From DAOMNN01 sp964404505 (lineage in GTDB: Bacteria; Pseudomonadota; Gammaproteobacteria; Burkholderiales; Rhodocyclaceae), in assembly GCA_964404505.1 (NCBI GenBank), contig CAYOKH010000001.1, forward strand, positions 62,001 through 126,000: a DNA stretch of 64,000 nucleotides. Direction: 5' to 3'. The notes beneath the pieces were generated by a model, which was not told the DNA's origin, did no database searches, and was given only the letters and a program-made list of their open reading frames with translations. A program made the position numbers and the translations under genes. The first letter of the stretch is position 1. Each line of letters starts with the position of its first letter. Shown here one piece after another: positions 50,537 through 59,491 of this stretch.

Positions 50537-52903
50537 ATGACCCGTTACGTCATTCCCTTCACCGAACTGCGCATGGCCGACGTCGAGCAGGTTGGTGGCA
50601 AGAACGCGTCGCTCGGCGAAATGATCAGTCAGTTGCCGTCGAATGTGCGCGTGCCGGGCGGCTTTGCGACTACCGCCGATGCCTACCGCGATTTTCTCGC
50701 ACACCAGGGGCTGGCTGAAAGGATCGAGGCTGCGCTTGCGACCCTTGACGTCGATGACGTCGTGACGCTGGCCAGAACGGGCGCCCGAATTCGTCAGTGG
50801 ATCGTCGATACGCCGTTTCCGCCAAGGCTGGAAGAGGAGATCCATGCAGCCTACAACGCGCTGACGGCGGAAGGCGAGGCCACTTTCGCGGTGCGCTCGT
50901 CGGCCACGGCCGAGGATCTGCCGGATGCGTCCTTCGCCGGTCAGCAGGAGACCTTCCTCAACATCCATGGTTACGAGAACATTCTCCATGCGGTGAAGGA
51001 GGTTTTCGCCTCCCTGTACAACGACCGCGCCATCGCATACCGCGTCCACAAGGGTTTCGCCCATGCGGAGATCGCTCTGTCGGCCGGTGTGCAACGCATG
51101 GTGCGTTCAGACTCCGGCGCCTCGGGGGTGATGTTCACGATCGATACCGAGTCCGGCTTCGAGGAAGTGGTATTCATCACATCCTCGTACGGTCTTGGGG
51201 AAACCGTGGTGCAGGGGGCGGTGAACCCGGACGAGTTCTATGTGCACAAGCCCACGTTGGCGCTGGGCAAGCCCGCCATCGTGCGCCGCAACCTGGGCTC
51301 CAAGCTGATCAAAATGGAGTTTTCGGAGCAGCGCGAGGCGGGCAAATCGGTCCGCACGGTGGACGTTCCCGAAGCGGAGCGCAACCGCTTTTCGCTGACG
51401 GACGAGGACGTGCTCGAACTTGCGCGGTACGCGGTGCTGATCGAGCAGCATTACGGGCGTCCGATGGATATCGAGTGGGGCAAGGACGGCGAGGACGGCA
51501 GGCTGTATATCCTGCAGGCACGTCCGGAGACCGTGAAGTCCCAATCGTCCGGGCACGTGATGGAAAAATACCGGCTCAAGCAGTATGGCAAGGCCCTGAC
51601 ACATGGGCGTGCGATCGGACAGAAGATCGGTGCGGGCACGATCCGGGTCGTTGCCAATGCCGCCGAGATGAATCGGGTCCAGGCGGGCGACATCCTCGTG
51701 ACCGACATGACCGATCCGAACTGGGAGCCGGTCATGAAGCGCGCCAGCGCGATCGTGACCAACCGCGGCGGACGTACCTGCCACGCGGCAATCATCGCAC
51801 GTGAACTGGGAATTCCGGCCATCGTCGGCTGCGGCAATGCGACCGAGGTGCTGAACGAGGGTGGTTCGGCGACCGTCTGCTGTGCCGAGGGGGACACCGG
51901 TTACGTCTATCGGGGCAAGCTCGAGTTCGAGGTCATTACCACCGACATGGGAAATCTCCCCGACATTCCCGTGAAGGTGATGATGAACGTGGGCAATCCC
52001 GAACTGGCGTTCGAGTTCGCACAGATTCCCAACGACGGGGTGGGTCTGGCGCGCCTGGAGTTCGTCATCAACAACATGATCGGCATTCACCCGAAGGCAA
52101 TTCTCGAGATCAGCCAGGTGCCTGCGAGCCTGCACGAGGAGATATTGCGCCGGTCGCGTGGATACGCGACGCCGAAACAGTTCTTCGTCGAGAAGCTCGT
52201 CGAGGGGATCGCGACGATTGCGGCGGCATTCTATCCGAAGCCGGTCATCGTGCGCATGTCGGATTTCAAGTCGAACGAATACCGCAAGCTGCTTGGTGGG
52301 GACATCTACGAGCCCGAGGAGGAAAATCCCATGCTCGGGTTCCGTGGCGCGTCACGCTACATCGCCCACACTTTCCGCGACTGCTTCGAGCTGGAGTGTG
52401 CGGCAATGCGCAAGGTGCGCGACGAGCTTGGGCTGATTAACGTACAGATCATGATCCCCTTCGTGCGCACTGTCGAAGAGGCCGAGAGCGTCGTCGAACT
52501 GCTCGCGGAGCACGGCCTCAAGCGTGGCGAGAACGACCTCAAGCTGATCATGATGTGCGAAATTCCCTCGAACGCATTGCTTGCGGATGCGTTTCTCGAC
52601 CATTTCGACGGTTTCTCGATTGGTTCCAACGACCTCACCCAGCTTACGCTGGGCCTCGATCGCGACTCCGGGCTGGTGGCACATGCCTTCGACGAACGCG
52701 ACCCGGCGGTGAAGCTGCTTCTGTCAATGGCGATCAGTGCCGCGAACCGGCTCGGCAAGTATGTGGGCATATGCGGTCAGGGCCCTTCCGATCACTCGGA
52801 TTTCGCGGAATGGCTCATGGACGAAGGAATTCAGACGATATCCCTGAATCCGGACACGGTCGTGGATACCTGGCTGAAGCTCGCAGCACACAGGAAGGTC
52901 TGA
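50537..52903 (+). CDS. ppsA: phosphoenolpyruvate synthase (pyruvate, water dikinase)
   Basis: Converts pyruvate and ATP to PEP, AMP and phosphate, the gluconeogenic entry step. 788 residues, standard length. N-terminal ATP-grasp part with 'VGGKNASLGEMISQL' and 'FAVRSSATAEDLPDASFAGQ'; the swivelling domain carries the phosphorylated histidine H416 in 'TNRGGRTCHAAIIARELG', preceded by the region PpsR modifies (threonine two residues before it); the C-terminal PEP barrel has 'GFRGASRYI', 'MIPFVRTVEEAE', 'GSNDLTQLTLGLDRDSG' and 'CGQGPSDHSDFAEWL'. GGAAGG lies seven bases before the ATG. A strong terminator follows at 52922. Confidence 0.97.
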   Translation: MTRYVIPFTELRMADVEQVGGKNASLGEMISQLPSNVRVPGGFATTADAYRDFLAHQGLAERIEAALATLDVDDVVTLARTGARIRQWIVDTPFPPRLEEEIHAAYNALTAEGEATFAVRSSATAEDLPDASFAGQQETFLNIHGYENILHAVKEVFASLYNDRAIAYRVHKGFAHAEIALSAGVQRMVRSDSGASGVMFTIDTESGFEEVVFITSSYGLGETVVQGAVNPDEFYVHKPTLALGKPAIVRRNLGSKLIKMEFSEQREAGKSVRTVDVPEAERNRFSLTDEDVLELARYAVLIEQHYGRPMDIEWGKDGEDGRLYILQARPETVKSQSSGHVMEKYRLKQYGKALTHGRAIGQKIGAGTIRVVANAAEMNRVQAGDILVTDMTDPNWEPVMKRASAIVTNRGGRTCHAAIIARELGIPAIVGCGNATEVLNEGGSATVCCAEGDTGYVYRGKLEFEVITTDMGNLPDIPVKVMMNVGNPELAFEFAQIPNDGVGLARLEFVINNMIGIHPKAILEISQVPASLHEEILRRSRGYATPKQFFVEKLVEGIATIAAAFYPKPVIVRMSDFKSNEYRKLLGGDIYEPEEENPMLGFRGASRYIAHTFRDCFELECAAMRKVRDELGLINVQIMIPFVRTVEEAESVVELLAEHGLKRGENDLKLIMMCEIPSNALLADAFLDHFDGFSIGSNDLTQLTLGLDRDSGLVAHAFDERDPAVKLLLSMAISAANRLGKYVGICGQGPSDHSDFAEWLMDEGIQTISLNPDTVVDTWLKLAAHRKV

Positions 52904-52921
52904 GCGACGCTCCCGATACGC

Positions 52922-52947
52922 GCGGCGGCTTTCCGGCCGCCGCTTTT
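52922..52947 (+). terminator. rho-independent terminator after ppsA
   Basis: GCGGCGG at 52922-52928 pairs perfectly with CCGCCGC at 52937-52943 around an eight-base loop, followed by TTTT. It lies 19 bases after the ppsA stop codon. Confidence 0.85.
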
Positions 52948-52975
52948 GTGTCGGGACGGCGGAATGCATGCTTCC

Positions 52976-52989
52976 GTGACGCAGATCAC
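52976..52989. promoter_or_regulatory. CRP-like palindrome upstream of the M23 peptidase gene
   Basis: GTGA-CGCAGA-TCAC fits the inner core of the CRP consensus (TGTGA-N6-TCACA), with C and G instead of the outer T and A. It is 155 bases before the likely start of the peptidase gene. Could bind a CRP/FNR-family regulator such as Vfr or Clp. Confidence 0.35.
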
Positions 52990-53143
52990 GCCCTTGCACA
53001 TCAATTCACCTTTGGTGATAGACTTGGAAAAATTTTCTTTCGGCGATTTGGATTTCCGGCAATTGATTCATATCGCCCGATGACACTCGAAATCCGGCTT
53101 GCGTTTGCATTGGTGAGTCGACAAACAATTCTGGAGGGTGAGG

Positions 53144-54151
53144 GTGGCGTTTGTCATTCTTTCCGCCGGAACGTTGACCCGGTCAAAGACACGTACGGTA
53201 AGCATCAGGGCGTTTCTGGGTCTCGTTTTGGCGAGCATGCTGTCGGTGCTTGCTGGCGGCATTGCGGTGGGCTACGGGCTCGGCGGCGAACGGACCGTGA
53301 CAACTGTACTTGTCGAGGCGCCGCCAGCCGTAGTGAGCGTCGCTCCGGAGGCGCCTTCCGCTCCCGAGGCGCACGCGGTCTCCACCTCCAACGACAATCG
53401 TTATCTCATCGACCGCTTCGGCGAACTGTCCGGGCGCATGATCCAGCTCGAAGCCGAAGCCCTCGAACTCGCAACCCGGATCGGTGTGATCCAGGACTTC
53501 GAGTCCAGAATCAAGACCGAGACCTTGGAGAACCAGCCCAAGGGGCGTACCGCAAGAACGCCGCCGGGGGCACCGGCAGGTGGGCCCTTGCTGCGACCCG
53601 TCGACCAGTCGCGGCCAACGTTGCCGCCCGAGCCCGCTTCGTTCGAGGAAGACGTCCTCAGCGACGAGCTGGCGCGCATGGAGGCCGAGATCGAGCGCCT
53701 GGCCGAAGTGATGGAAGAGCTGGACCGGATCACGACTTCGCTGAACCTCGCGCAGATGTTTTTTCCGGCGAGATTGCCGGTCGACGGAATCGGAATGACG
53801 TCGGCATTCGGCAACAGGGTCGACCCGTTCACCAAGCGCAGGGCGTTTCACAGCGGCGTCGACTTTCCCGCGCCGCGAGGCACACCCATCTACGCAAGCG
53901 GCGGCGGACGGGTGATCTTCTCCGGGAATCGGCGACAGTACGGAAATACCATCGAGATCGATCACGGTGCAGGGATCGCGACGCGCTATGCGCATGCCTC
54001 CAAGCTGCTCGTGAAGGCAGGCCAGATCGTCATGCCGGGCGAGAAGATCGCCCTCATCGGTTCATCCGGTCGTTCGACCGGACCGCATCTGCATTTCGAG
54101 ATCCTCAAGGACGGGCATTTCGTCAATCCGACGGCATATCTCGCGAACTAG
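53144..54151 (+). CDS. M23-family (LytM) peptidase, membrane anchored
   Basis: 335 residues from the GTG at 53144, six bases after GGAGG (53133-53137); GTG at 53138 overlaps that site. One membrane helix near 20-45 ('FLGLVLASMLSVLAGGIAVG'), then a coiled-coil region (about 85-110 and 165-200, 'SDELARMEAEIERLAEVMEE') with a proline-rich break. The C-terminal LytM domain has all zinc and catalytic residues: H and D in 'FHSGVDFPAPRGTPIYASGG', histidine in 'GIATRYAHASKL' and 'STGPHLHFEIL'. It should be an active periplasmic peptidoglycan endopeptidase. Four bases separate it from the coiled-coil gene that follows, then a bactofilin gene. Confidence 0.92.
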   Translation: MAFVILSAGTLTRSKTRTVSIRAFLGLVLASMLSVLAGGIAVGYGLGGERTVTTVLVEAPPAVVSVAPEAPSAPEAHAVSTSNDNRYLIDRFGELSGRMIQLEAEALELATRIGVIQDFESRIKTETLENQPKGRTARTPPGAPAGGPLLRPVDQSRPTLPPEPASFEEDVLSDELARMEAEIERLAEVMEELDRITTSLNLAQMFFPARLPVDGIGMTSAFGNRVDPFTKRRAFHSGVDFPAPRGTPIYASGGGRVIFSGNRRQYGNTIEIDHGAGIATRYAHASKLLVKAGQIVMPGEKIALIGSSGRSTGPHLHFEILKDGHFVNPTAYLAN

Positions 54152-54154
54152 TTC

Positions 54155-54580
54155 ATGGCCTTTCGACGCAGTTCCGCAAGCCGCAATCTGAGCAGCGGCC
54201 CTCTGGTGCTGACCTCGGCGCGGCGCTCCGGCAGGCTGGTGGTATTCTCGCTCCTGCTTGTCGCGTTCGTTGCCGCCGTCGTACTCGGCATGAAGTACTA
54301 CGAGTTCGACTTTGCCTTCGGGCAGGCGGAAAGGACGGCGGTTCCGGAACACGAAGAGACGGCTGTGCCGGACCTCGTCGTGCGCCTCGAGGACGAGAAT
54401 CGGGAACTGCAGGTACGCCTGGCGAACCTGACCGAATCGCTCGAGCGCGCGCAACTCGATCTCCAGATCGCGGCCGTCACCCAGGAGGAGCTCGAAAGGC
54501 AGATCGTAGTGCTCAATGAGCACCTCAGGCAGGTCAAGGAAGAGCTGGAGTTCGTCAAGTCGGCGGAGGATACGCGTTGA
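54155..54580 (+). CDS. single-pass coiled-coil membrane protein (DUF6776-like)
   Basis: 141 residues. A basic N-terminus (1-28), one transmembrane helix (about 29-48, 'VVFSLLLVAFVAAVVLGMKY') and a heptad-rich coiled coil from about 72 to the end ('VVRLEDENRELQVRLANLTE', 'EELERQIVVLNEHLRQVKEE'). The layout resembles the DUF6776 proteins that lie in this position in other Betaproteobacteria, which as I recall carry a further C-terminal domain absent here, so this may be a short variant. It starts four bases after the M23 gene and probably acts with it at the inner membrane. No specific function is known. Confidence 0.72.
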   Translation: MAFRRSSASRNLSSGPLVLTSARRSGRLVVFSLLLVAFVAAVVLGMKYYEFDFAFGQAERTAVPEHEETAVPDLVVRLEDENRELQVRLANLTESLERAQLDLQIAAVTQEELERQIVVLNEHLRQVKEELEFVKSAEDTR

Positions 54581-54716
54581 GTCTGGTGGTCCGGTTACCT
54601 TTCGGGGCTTGATCCGACGGGGCCCGCGCGTCTAGGCTGTGTGCCGGAGCACGCGCTCCCGGTCGCCGATGCCGGAATATCGTATATGCAGCCCGTGCTG
54701 CAAGCAGGAGCCAATC

Positions 54717-55190
54717 ATGTTCGGACGCAAACACAAGAAGACCAGCATCGAGATCAACAAGCTCTCGAGTCTGATCGCCGACAATCTTCACATCGTCGGA
54801 GACATCAACTTCTCCGGCGGTCTGCGGATCGACGGCAAGGTCGAAGGGAACGTCATCGGCAAGAAGGGCGAAAAGAGTCTGGTCGTGCTGAGCGAGAAGG
54901 GCTGCATCGTCGGACGCGTCCACTCCTATGATGCGGTCGTAAACGGCACCATCTCGGGCGATCTCGAAGTCGATCATTTTCTGGAGCTTCATGCATCCGC
55001 GAAGATTTCCGGAAGCATCACCTATCGTCAGCTGCAGATGGAATGTGGCGCAACGCTCGAAGGACAACTCGTGCGGGTCGTCGATGTCCCACGGGATCCG
55101 CACAAGGTGATCGGGCTGGCGGCACCGCAGAAGCAGGCCGAAGCTCTACCCACCGACGCCCCACGACCGGCCGATTCCGCCACACGTTGA
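54717..55190 (+). CDS. bactofilin family protein
   Basis: Nucleotide-free polymer-forming cytoskeletal protein of 157 residues. A short N-terminal tail ('MFGRKHKKTSIEINKLSSLI') is followed by the right-handed beta-helix (about 22-125) with repeating short hydrophobic strands such as 'LHIVGDINFSGGLRIDGKVE', 'CIVGRVHSYDAVVNGTISGD' and 'LELHASAKISGSITYRQLQM', then a disordered proline/alanine tail. AGGAG is seven bases before the ATG at 54717. Bactofilins commonly sit beside M23 peptidase genes and guide local peptidoglycan remodelling, matching the neighbours here. Confidence 0.93.
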   Translation: MFGRKHKKTSIEINKLSSLIADNLHIVGDINFSGGLRIDGKVEGNVIGKKGEKSLVVLSEKGCIVGRVHSYDAVVNGTISGDLEVDHFLELHASAKISGSITYRQLQMECGATLEGQLVRVVDVPRDPHKVIGLAAPQKQAEALPTDAPRPADSATR

Positions 55191-55260
55191 TCGATTGCGA
55201 CTGCGGCCGCGTTCGCGGCGCAGGGTCGCGATTGCGGACCTCCTGACAGCCTTTCGGTCC

Positions 55261-55289
55261 GGTCGGCGCAGGGGTGTGGAAGCGTATAA
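55261..55289 (+). promoter_or_regulatory. sigma-70-type promoter of purL
   Basis: A perfect TATAAT at 55284-55289 lies 59 bases before the purL start codon. The -35 position (about 55261-55266) reads GTCGGC, far from consensus, which suggests activator help or reliance on the -10. No clear PurR-type operator is seen. Confidence 0.6.
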
Positions 55290-55348
55290 TTCAGCTGCCA
55301 TTGACGGCACGCGTCGTACGTCCCATGCCACCCTCCCAAAAGATCGAA

Positions 55349-58300
55349 ATGTCCGAGATTCTCAAGCTGCGCGGTAGCACGTCACATTCACCCGCCCGTC
55401 TTGCGCGCGTCGAACGCGCCATGCGCAACAGGCTCCCGAGGCTGAAGGCGCTCCACGCAGAGCACTGGTTCTTCGTCGAGTTGGCGGAAACGCTCACGGT
55501 GCAGGAGGACGCGCGGCTATCGGACCTCGTGGGCGCACACGAGCCGTCGGAGTCGCCTCGGCAGGGGACGATGCTCCTGGTGGTTCCACGGCTCGGGACC
55601 ATTTCCCCCTGGTCGTCCAAGGCAACCGACATCCTCCACCAGTGCGGGTTCGACAAGGTGGTGCGAATCGAACGTGGCACGGCATGGACCGTTGCATTGA
55701 AGGAGCCCATGGACGATCGGCATTTCGCCGCCATCCTTCCACTGCTGCACGACCGTATGACCGAGTCGGTCCTGCCCAACCTCGATGCGGCCGGTGCGCT
55801 GTTCCACCATTACGAACCGCAACCTATGACGACTGTCGACGTCCTCGGCGGAGGACGCGCGGCGCTGGAAGCCGCAAACCTGGAACTGGGCCTGGCGCTG
55901 TCGGATGACGAAATCGACTATCTGATCGAGAACTTCGTACATGCCGGGCGCAACCCGACCGATGTCGAACTCATGATGTTCGCCCAGGCCAACTCCGAGC
56001 ACTGCCGTCACAAGATTTTCAACGCCGAGTGGGTCGTCGATGCACGCCCGATGGACAAGACCCTGTTCGGCATGATCAAGGAAACCCACCAGGCGCATCC
56101 GGAAGGCACGGTCGTCGCCTATACGGACAATGCGTCCGTGATCGAAGGGTCAGTCGTCGACTCGCTGTACCCGGACGGCGACGGGCAGTGGCGTTTTCAT
56201 CGCGAACAGACGCATATTCTTGCGAAGGTCGAAACGCACAATCATCCGACGGCGATATCACCGTTTCCCGGTGCGGCGACCGGAGCCGGTGGCGAGATCC
56301 GTGACGAGGGGGCAACCGGACGCGGCTCGCGCCCGAAGGCCGGACTGACCGGGTTTTCCGTTTCGAATCTGCGCATTCCGGAATTCATACAGCCATGGGA
56401 AGGAGACTATGGGAGGCCGGCACGTATAGCGTCGGCGCTCGAGATCATGCTCGAGGGCCCGATCGGCGGTGCCGCCTTCAACAACGAGTTTGGACGGCCG
56501 AATCTAGCCGGTTATTTTCGGAGCTTCGAGCTGGACGTCATGGGCGAAGTGCGCGGCTACCACAAACCCATCATGATTGCCGGCGGGCTGGGAAGCATCC
56601 AGGGGCAGCAGTCCCTCAAGCTGCAGTTCGTGCCCGGCACGCTACTGATTCAGCTCGGCGGCCCCGGCATGCTGATCGGTCTGGGGGGCGGTGCGGCATC
56701 GAGCATGGCCACCGGCACCAACGCTGCGGATCTTGATTTTGCGTCGGTGCAGCGGGGCAATCCGGAGATCCAGCGCCGTTGTCAGGAAGTCATCGATCGG
56801 TGCTGGCAGCAGGGCGACGCGAATCCGATCCTGTCCATACACGATGTGGGAGCGGGCGGTCTTTCCAACGCGATGCCGGAGCTGGCCGACTCGGCCGGAC
56901 TGGGAGCCCGTCTCGAACTGCGCGAAGTTCATATCGAAGAGCCGGGAATGAGTCCGCGCGAGATCTGGAGCAATGAAGCGCAGGAGCGCTACGTGCTCGC
57001 GGTGTCGCCTGTGCGCTTGGATGACTTCCGCGCAGTCTGCAAGCGCGAGCGCTGTCCGTTCGCCGTGCTGGGCGAAGCCAGCGCAGACGGGCATTTGACT
57101 GTCACCGACCGGCATTTCGGAAACAAACCGGTCGACATGGAAATGCAGGTGCTGCTGGGCAAACCGCCGAAGATGCTGCGCAATGTCTCGCGCCGACCGG
57201 TGCATGTGCCGCCTTTCGACTTGACCGACACGGATCTGCGGGAAGCCTGTCTGCGCGTTCTGCGACTGCCGACGGTCGCAAGCAAGAATTTCCTGATCAC
57301 TATCGGCGATCGTTCGGTCGGGGGCCTGACCGCGCGCGATCAGATGGTCGGACCGTGGCAGGTGCCGGTCGCGGACGTCGCGGTAACGGCGATGAGTTTT
57401 CATGGCCATGAAGGCGAGGCCTTCGCCATGGGCGAACGCACGCCGGTGGCCTGCCTGGACGCACCTGCTTCGGGTCGACTCGCAGTAGGGGAGGCGATCA
57501 CCAACATTGCCGCCGCCGCTATTGCCGGCATCGGCAAGGTCAAGCTTTCGGCGAACTGGATGGCGGCGGCAGGGCACCGGGGCGAGGATGCGAGACTGTT
57601 CGACACGGTGAGTGCGGTTTCCGATTTCTGCAAGACAGCCGGGCTGTCGATTCCGGTCGGCAAGGATTCCCTGTCGATGAAATCGACCTGGCAGGATGGT
57701 GCGCAGGACAAGGAAGTCATCGCGCCGCTGTCGCTGGTGGTCACCGCCTTTGCTCCGGTCGCGGATATCCGCTGCACGCTCACGCCACAGCTGCGGCTTT
57801 CGCCGGAGACCCCCACCGAACTTCTTCTGATCGACCTCGGCAACGGATGCGACCGCCTCGGCGGGTCGGCTCTTGCGCAGGTTCACGGCTCGATCGGAGA
57901 GCATGCTCCGGATGTGGATCCGGTTCAGCTCGCACGTTTTTTCGATCTGATCCAGCGTTTCCGCCGCGAGGATCTGCTGCTTGCCTATCACGACCGCAGC
58001 GACGGCGGCCTGTTCGCAACGCTGTGCGAAATGGCGTTCGCATCGCATTGCGGATTGTCGGTGGTGCTGGACACGGTTTGCTACGACCCCTACATGAACG
58101 ATGTGGATGGTCTGGACAAGGTTCCGGATACGATCAAGGGGCGGCTCAACGACAGACTCTTCGGTGGACTTTTCGCGGAAGAGCTTGGTGCGGTGATCCA
58201 GATTCGCCGCGAAGACCGTGCGCGCATCACGGGACCGCTGGGCGAGGCCGGACTCACCTACCATTTCCTCGGCGAACCCAACGACAAGGACGAGATCCGT

Positions 58301-59281
58301 CTGTGGCGCAACGCGAAACTCGTGTTCGGTACGTCACGGACCGAGTTGCAGCGGACCTGGGCGGAAAGTGGATACAGGATTGCACGGTTGCGGGACGATG
58401 CCGACTGTGCACGGGAGGAGTTCGACGCCCTGGCCGACGTGGAAGACCCCGGGCTATCCATGTCGGCGGCATTCGATCCGACCAAGGATGTCGCCGCGCC
58501 GATGATTGCGACCGGTGCCAGGCCGGGGATCGCGATCCTGCGCGAACAGGGCGTGAATTCGCAAAGCGAGATGGCAGCGGCATTCGAACGTGCAGGTTTC
58601 GCACCCTTCGACGTGCATATGTCCGATCTCCAGGCCGGTCGTCATCGACTCGATGCGTTCCACGGACTCGCCGCATGCGGCGGATTCTCGTATGGCGACG
58701 TCCTCGGTGCCGGACAGGGGTGGGCGAAGTCGATCCTGTTCAACGCAGCGCTGCGTGAAGCGTTCGAAGCCTTCTTCGGGCGCAGGGACACCTTTGCCCT
58801 GGGCGTATGCAACGGCTGCCAGATGATGGCGCACCTGGCACACATCATTCCCGGTGCGCAGCACTGGCCGACCTTCGAGCGCAACCGCAGCGAGCAGTTC
58901 GAGGCACGACTCGCAATGGTGGAGGTGCTTGAGAATCCCTCCATCCTGCTCGCAGGCATGGCCGGCAGCCGAATGCCCATCGTGGTCAGCCACGGCGAGG
59001 GTAGGGCAGTGTTCCGTCGCAGTGCCGACCGCGACGATGCCTGGAGCGCAATGCGCTATATCGACAATCACGGACGCGAGGCGGTTCGATATCCCGCCAA
59101 CCCCAACGGTTCGCCGGGTGGGCTAACGGGTTTCACCACCGAAGACGGGCGTTTCACGATCATGATGCCCCATCCGGAGCGAAGCTTCAGAACCAGCCAG
59201 TTGAGCTGGCATCCAAAGGGATCCGGAGAGGATTCACCGTGGATGCGGATGTTCCGCAACGCACGTGTGTGGCTGGGCTGA
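55349..59281 (+). CDS. purL: phosphoribosylformylglycinamidine synthase
   Basis: Large single-chain FGAM synthetase, fourth step of purine synthesis. 1310 residues from the ATG at 55349 (55325 is in frame but has no support). N-terminal domain 1-170, linker with 'MMFAQANSEHCRHKIFNAEW' (about 207-226), first AIRS-like half with 'VETHNHPTAISPFPGAATGA', second half with 'LLAYHDRSDGGLFATLCEMA', and the C-terminal glutaminase with 'CGGFSYGDVLGAGQGWAKSI', nucleophile C1154 in 'FALGVCNGCQMMAHL' and histidine and glutamate in 'MMPHPERSFR'. All catalytic parts are intact. Monocistronic by appearance, with its own TATAAT promoter. Confidence 0.97.
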   Translation: MSEILKLRGSTSHSPARLARVERAMRNRLPRLKALHAEHWFFVELAETLTVQEDARLSDLVGAHEPSESPRQGTMLLVVPRLGTISPWSSKATDILHQCGFDKVVRIERGTAWTVALKEPMDDRHFAAILPLLHDRMTESVLPNLDAAGALFHHYEPQPMTTVDVLGGGRAALEAANLELGLALSDDEIDYLIENFVHAGRNPTDVELMMFAQANSEHCRHKIFNAEWVVDARPMDKTLFGMIKETHQAHPEGTVVAYTDNASVIEGSVVDSLYPDGDGQWRFHREQTHILAKVETHNHPTAISPFPGAATGAGGEIRDEGATGRGSRPKAGLTGFSVSNLRIPEFIQPWEGDYGRPARIASALEIMLEGPIGGAAFNNEFGRPNLAGYFRSFELDVMGEVRGYHKPIMIAGGLGSIQGQQSLKLQFVPGTLLIQLGGPGMLIGLGGGAASSMATGTNAADLDFASVQRGNPEIQRRCQEVIDRCWQQGDANPILSIHDVGAGGLSNAMPELADSAGLGARLELREVHIEEPGMSPREIWSNEAQERYVLAVSPVRLDDFRAVCKRERCPFAVLGEASADGHLTVTDRHFGNKPVDMEMQVLLGKPPKMLRNVSRRPVHVPPFDLTDTDLREACLRVLRLPTVASKNFLITIGDRSVGGLTARDQMVGPWQVPVADVAVTAMSFHGHEGEAFAMGERTPVACLDAPASGRLAVGEAITNIAAAAIAGIGKVKLSANWMAAAGHRGEDARLFDTVSAVSDFCKTAGLSIPVGKDSLSMKSTWQDGAQDKEVIAPLSLVVTAFAPVADIRCTLTPQLRLSPETPTELLLIDLGNGCDRLGGSALAQVHGSIGEHAPDVDPVQLARFFDLIQRFRREDLLLAYHDRSDGGLFATLCEMAFASHCGLSVVLDTVCYDPYMNDVDGLDKVPDTIKGRLNDRLFGGLFAEELGAVIQIRREDRARITGPLGEAGLTYHFLGEPNDKDEIRLWRNAKLVFGTSRTELQRTWAESGYRIARLRDDADCAREEFDALADVEDPGLSMSAAFDPTKDVAAPMIATGARPGIAILREQGVNSQSEMAAAFERAGFAPFDVHMSDLQAGRHRLDAFHGLAACGGFSYGDVLGAGQGWAKSILFNAALREAFEAFFGRRDTFALGVCNGCQMMAHLAHIIPGAQHWPTFERNRSEQFEARLAMVEVLENPSILLAGMAGSRMPIVVSHGEGRAVFRRSADRDDAWSAMRYIDNHGREAVRYPANPNGSPGGLTGFTTEDGRFTIMMPHPERSFRTSQLSWHPKGSGEDSPWMRMFRNARVWLG

Positions 59282-59328
59282 AGCCCGGCGCCGTCGACTG
59301 CGACCAATTGCCGCAGGGCCCCGCCTGA

Positions 59329-59369
59329 TTGACCCGTATCAAGTCCGGGCGCGGCTCAGCGTTTAGAAT
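59329..59369 (+). promoter_or_regulatory. FNR/Dnr-type class II promoter upstream of the sco gene
   Basis: TTGAC-CCGT-ATCAA at 59329-59342 matches the FNR/Anr/Dnr consensus TTGAT-N4-ATCAA at 9 of 10 positions. A good -10, TAGAAT, is at 59364-59369. With a start point about seven bases after the -10 the box is centred near -41.5, the classical position for class II activation. It lies 163-150 bases before the sco start codon. Confidence 0.72.
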
Positions 59370-59491
59370 CAGTTCGGTCGTTGCGTCTGCGGCGAGTCTG
59401 CCGCCCGTCTCCTGAGTGGATTCAAGGAACTGCAGACGCTGGCCATGCCCGTCGGCCCTCGGTCGTCCTCGAGCAAATTCAGGAGTCATTG

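Noticed and set aside
53063..53076. TTGAT-TCAT-ATCGC before the M23 gene, considered as an FNR box
   Set aside because: Only the left half matches; the right half is 3 of 5, and no -10 lies at the right distance.
56642..58264. 540-codon minus-strand frame inside purL
   Set aside because: purL is intact with all catalytic motifs; the opposite frame is a codon-bias artefact.
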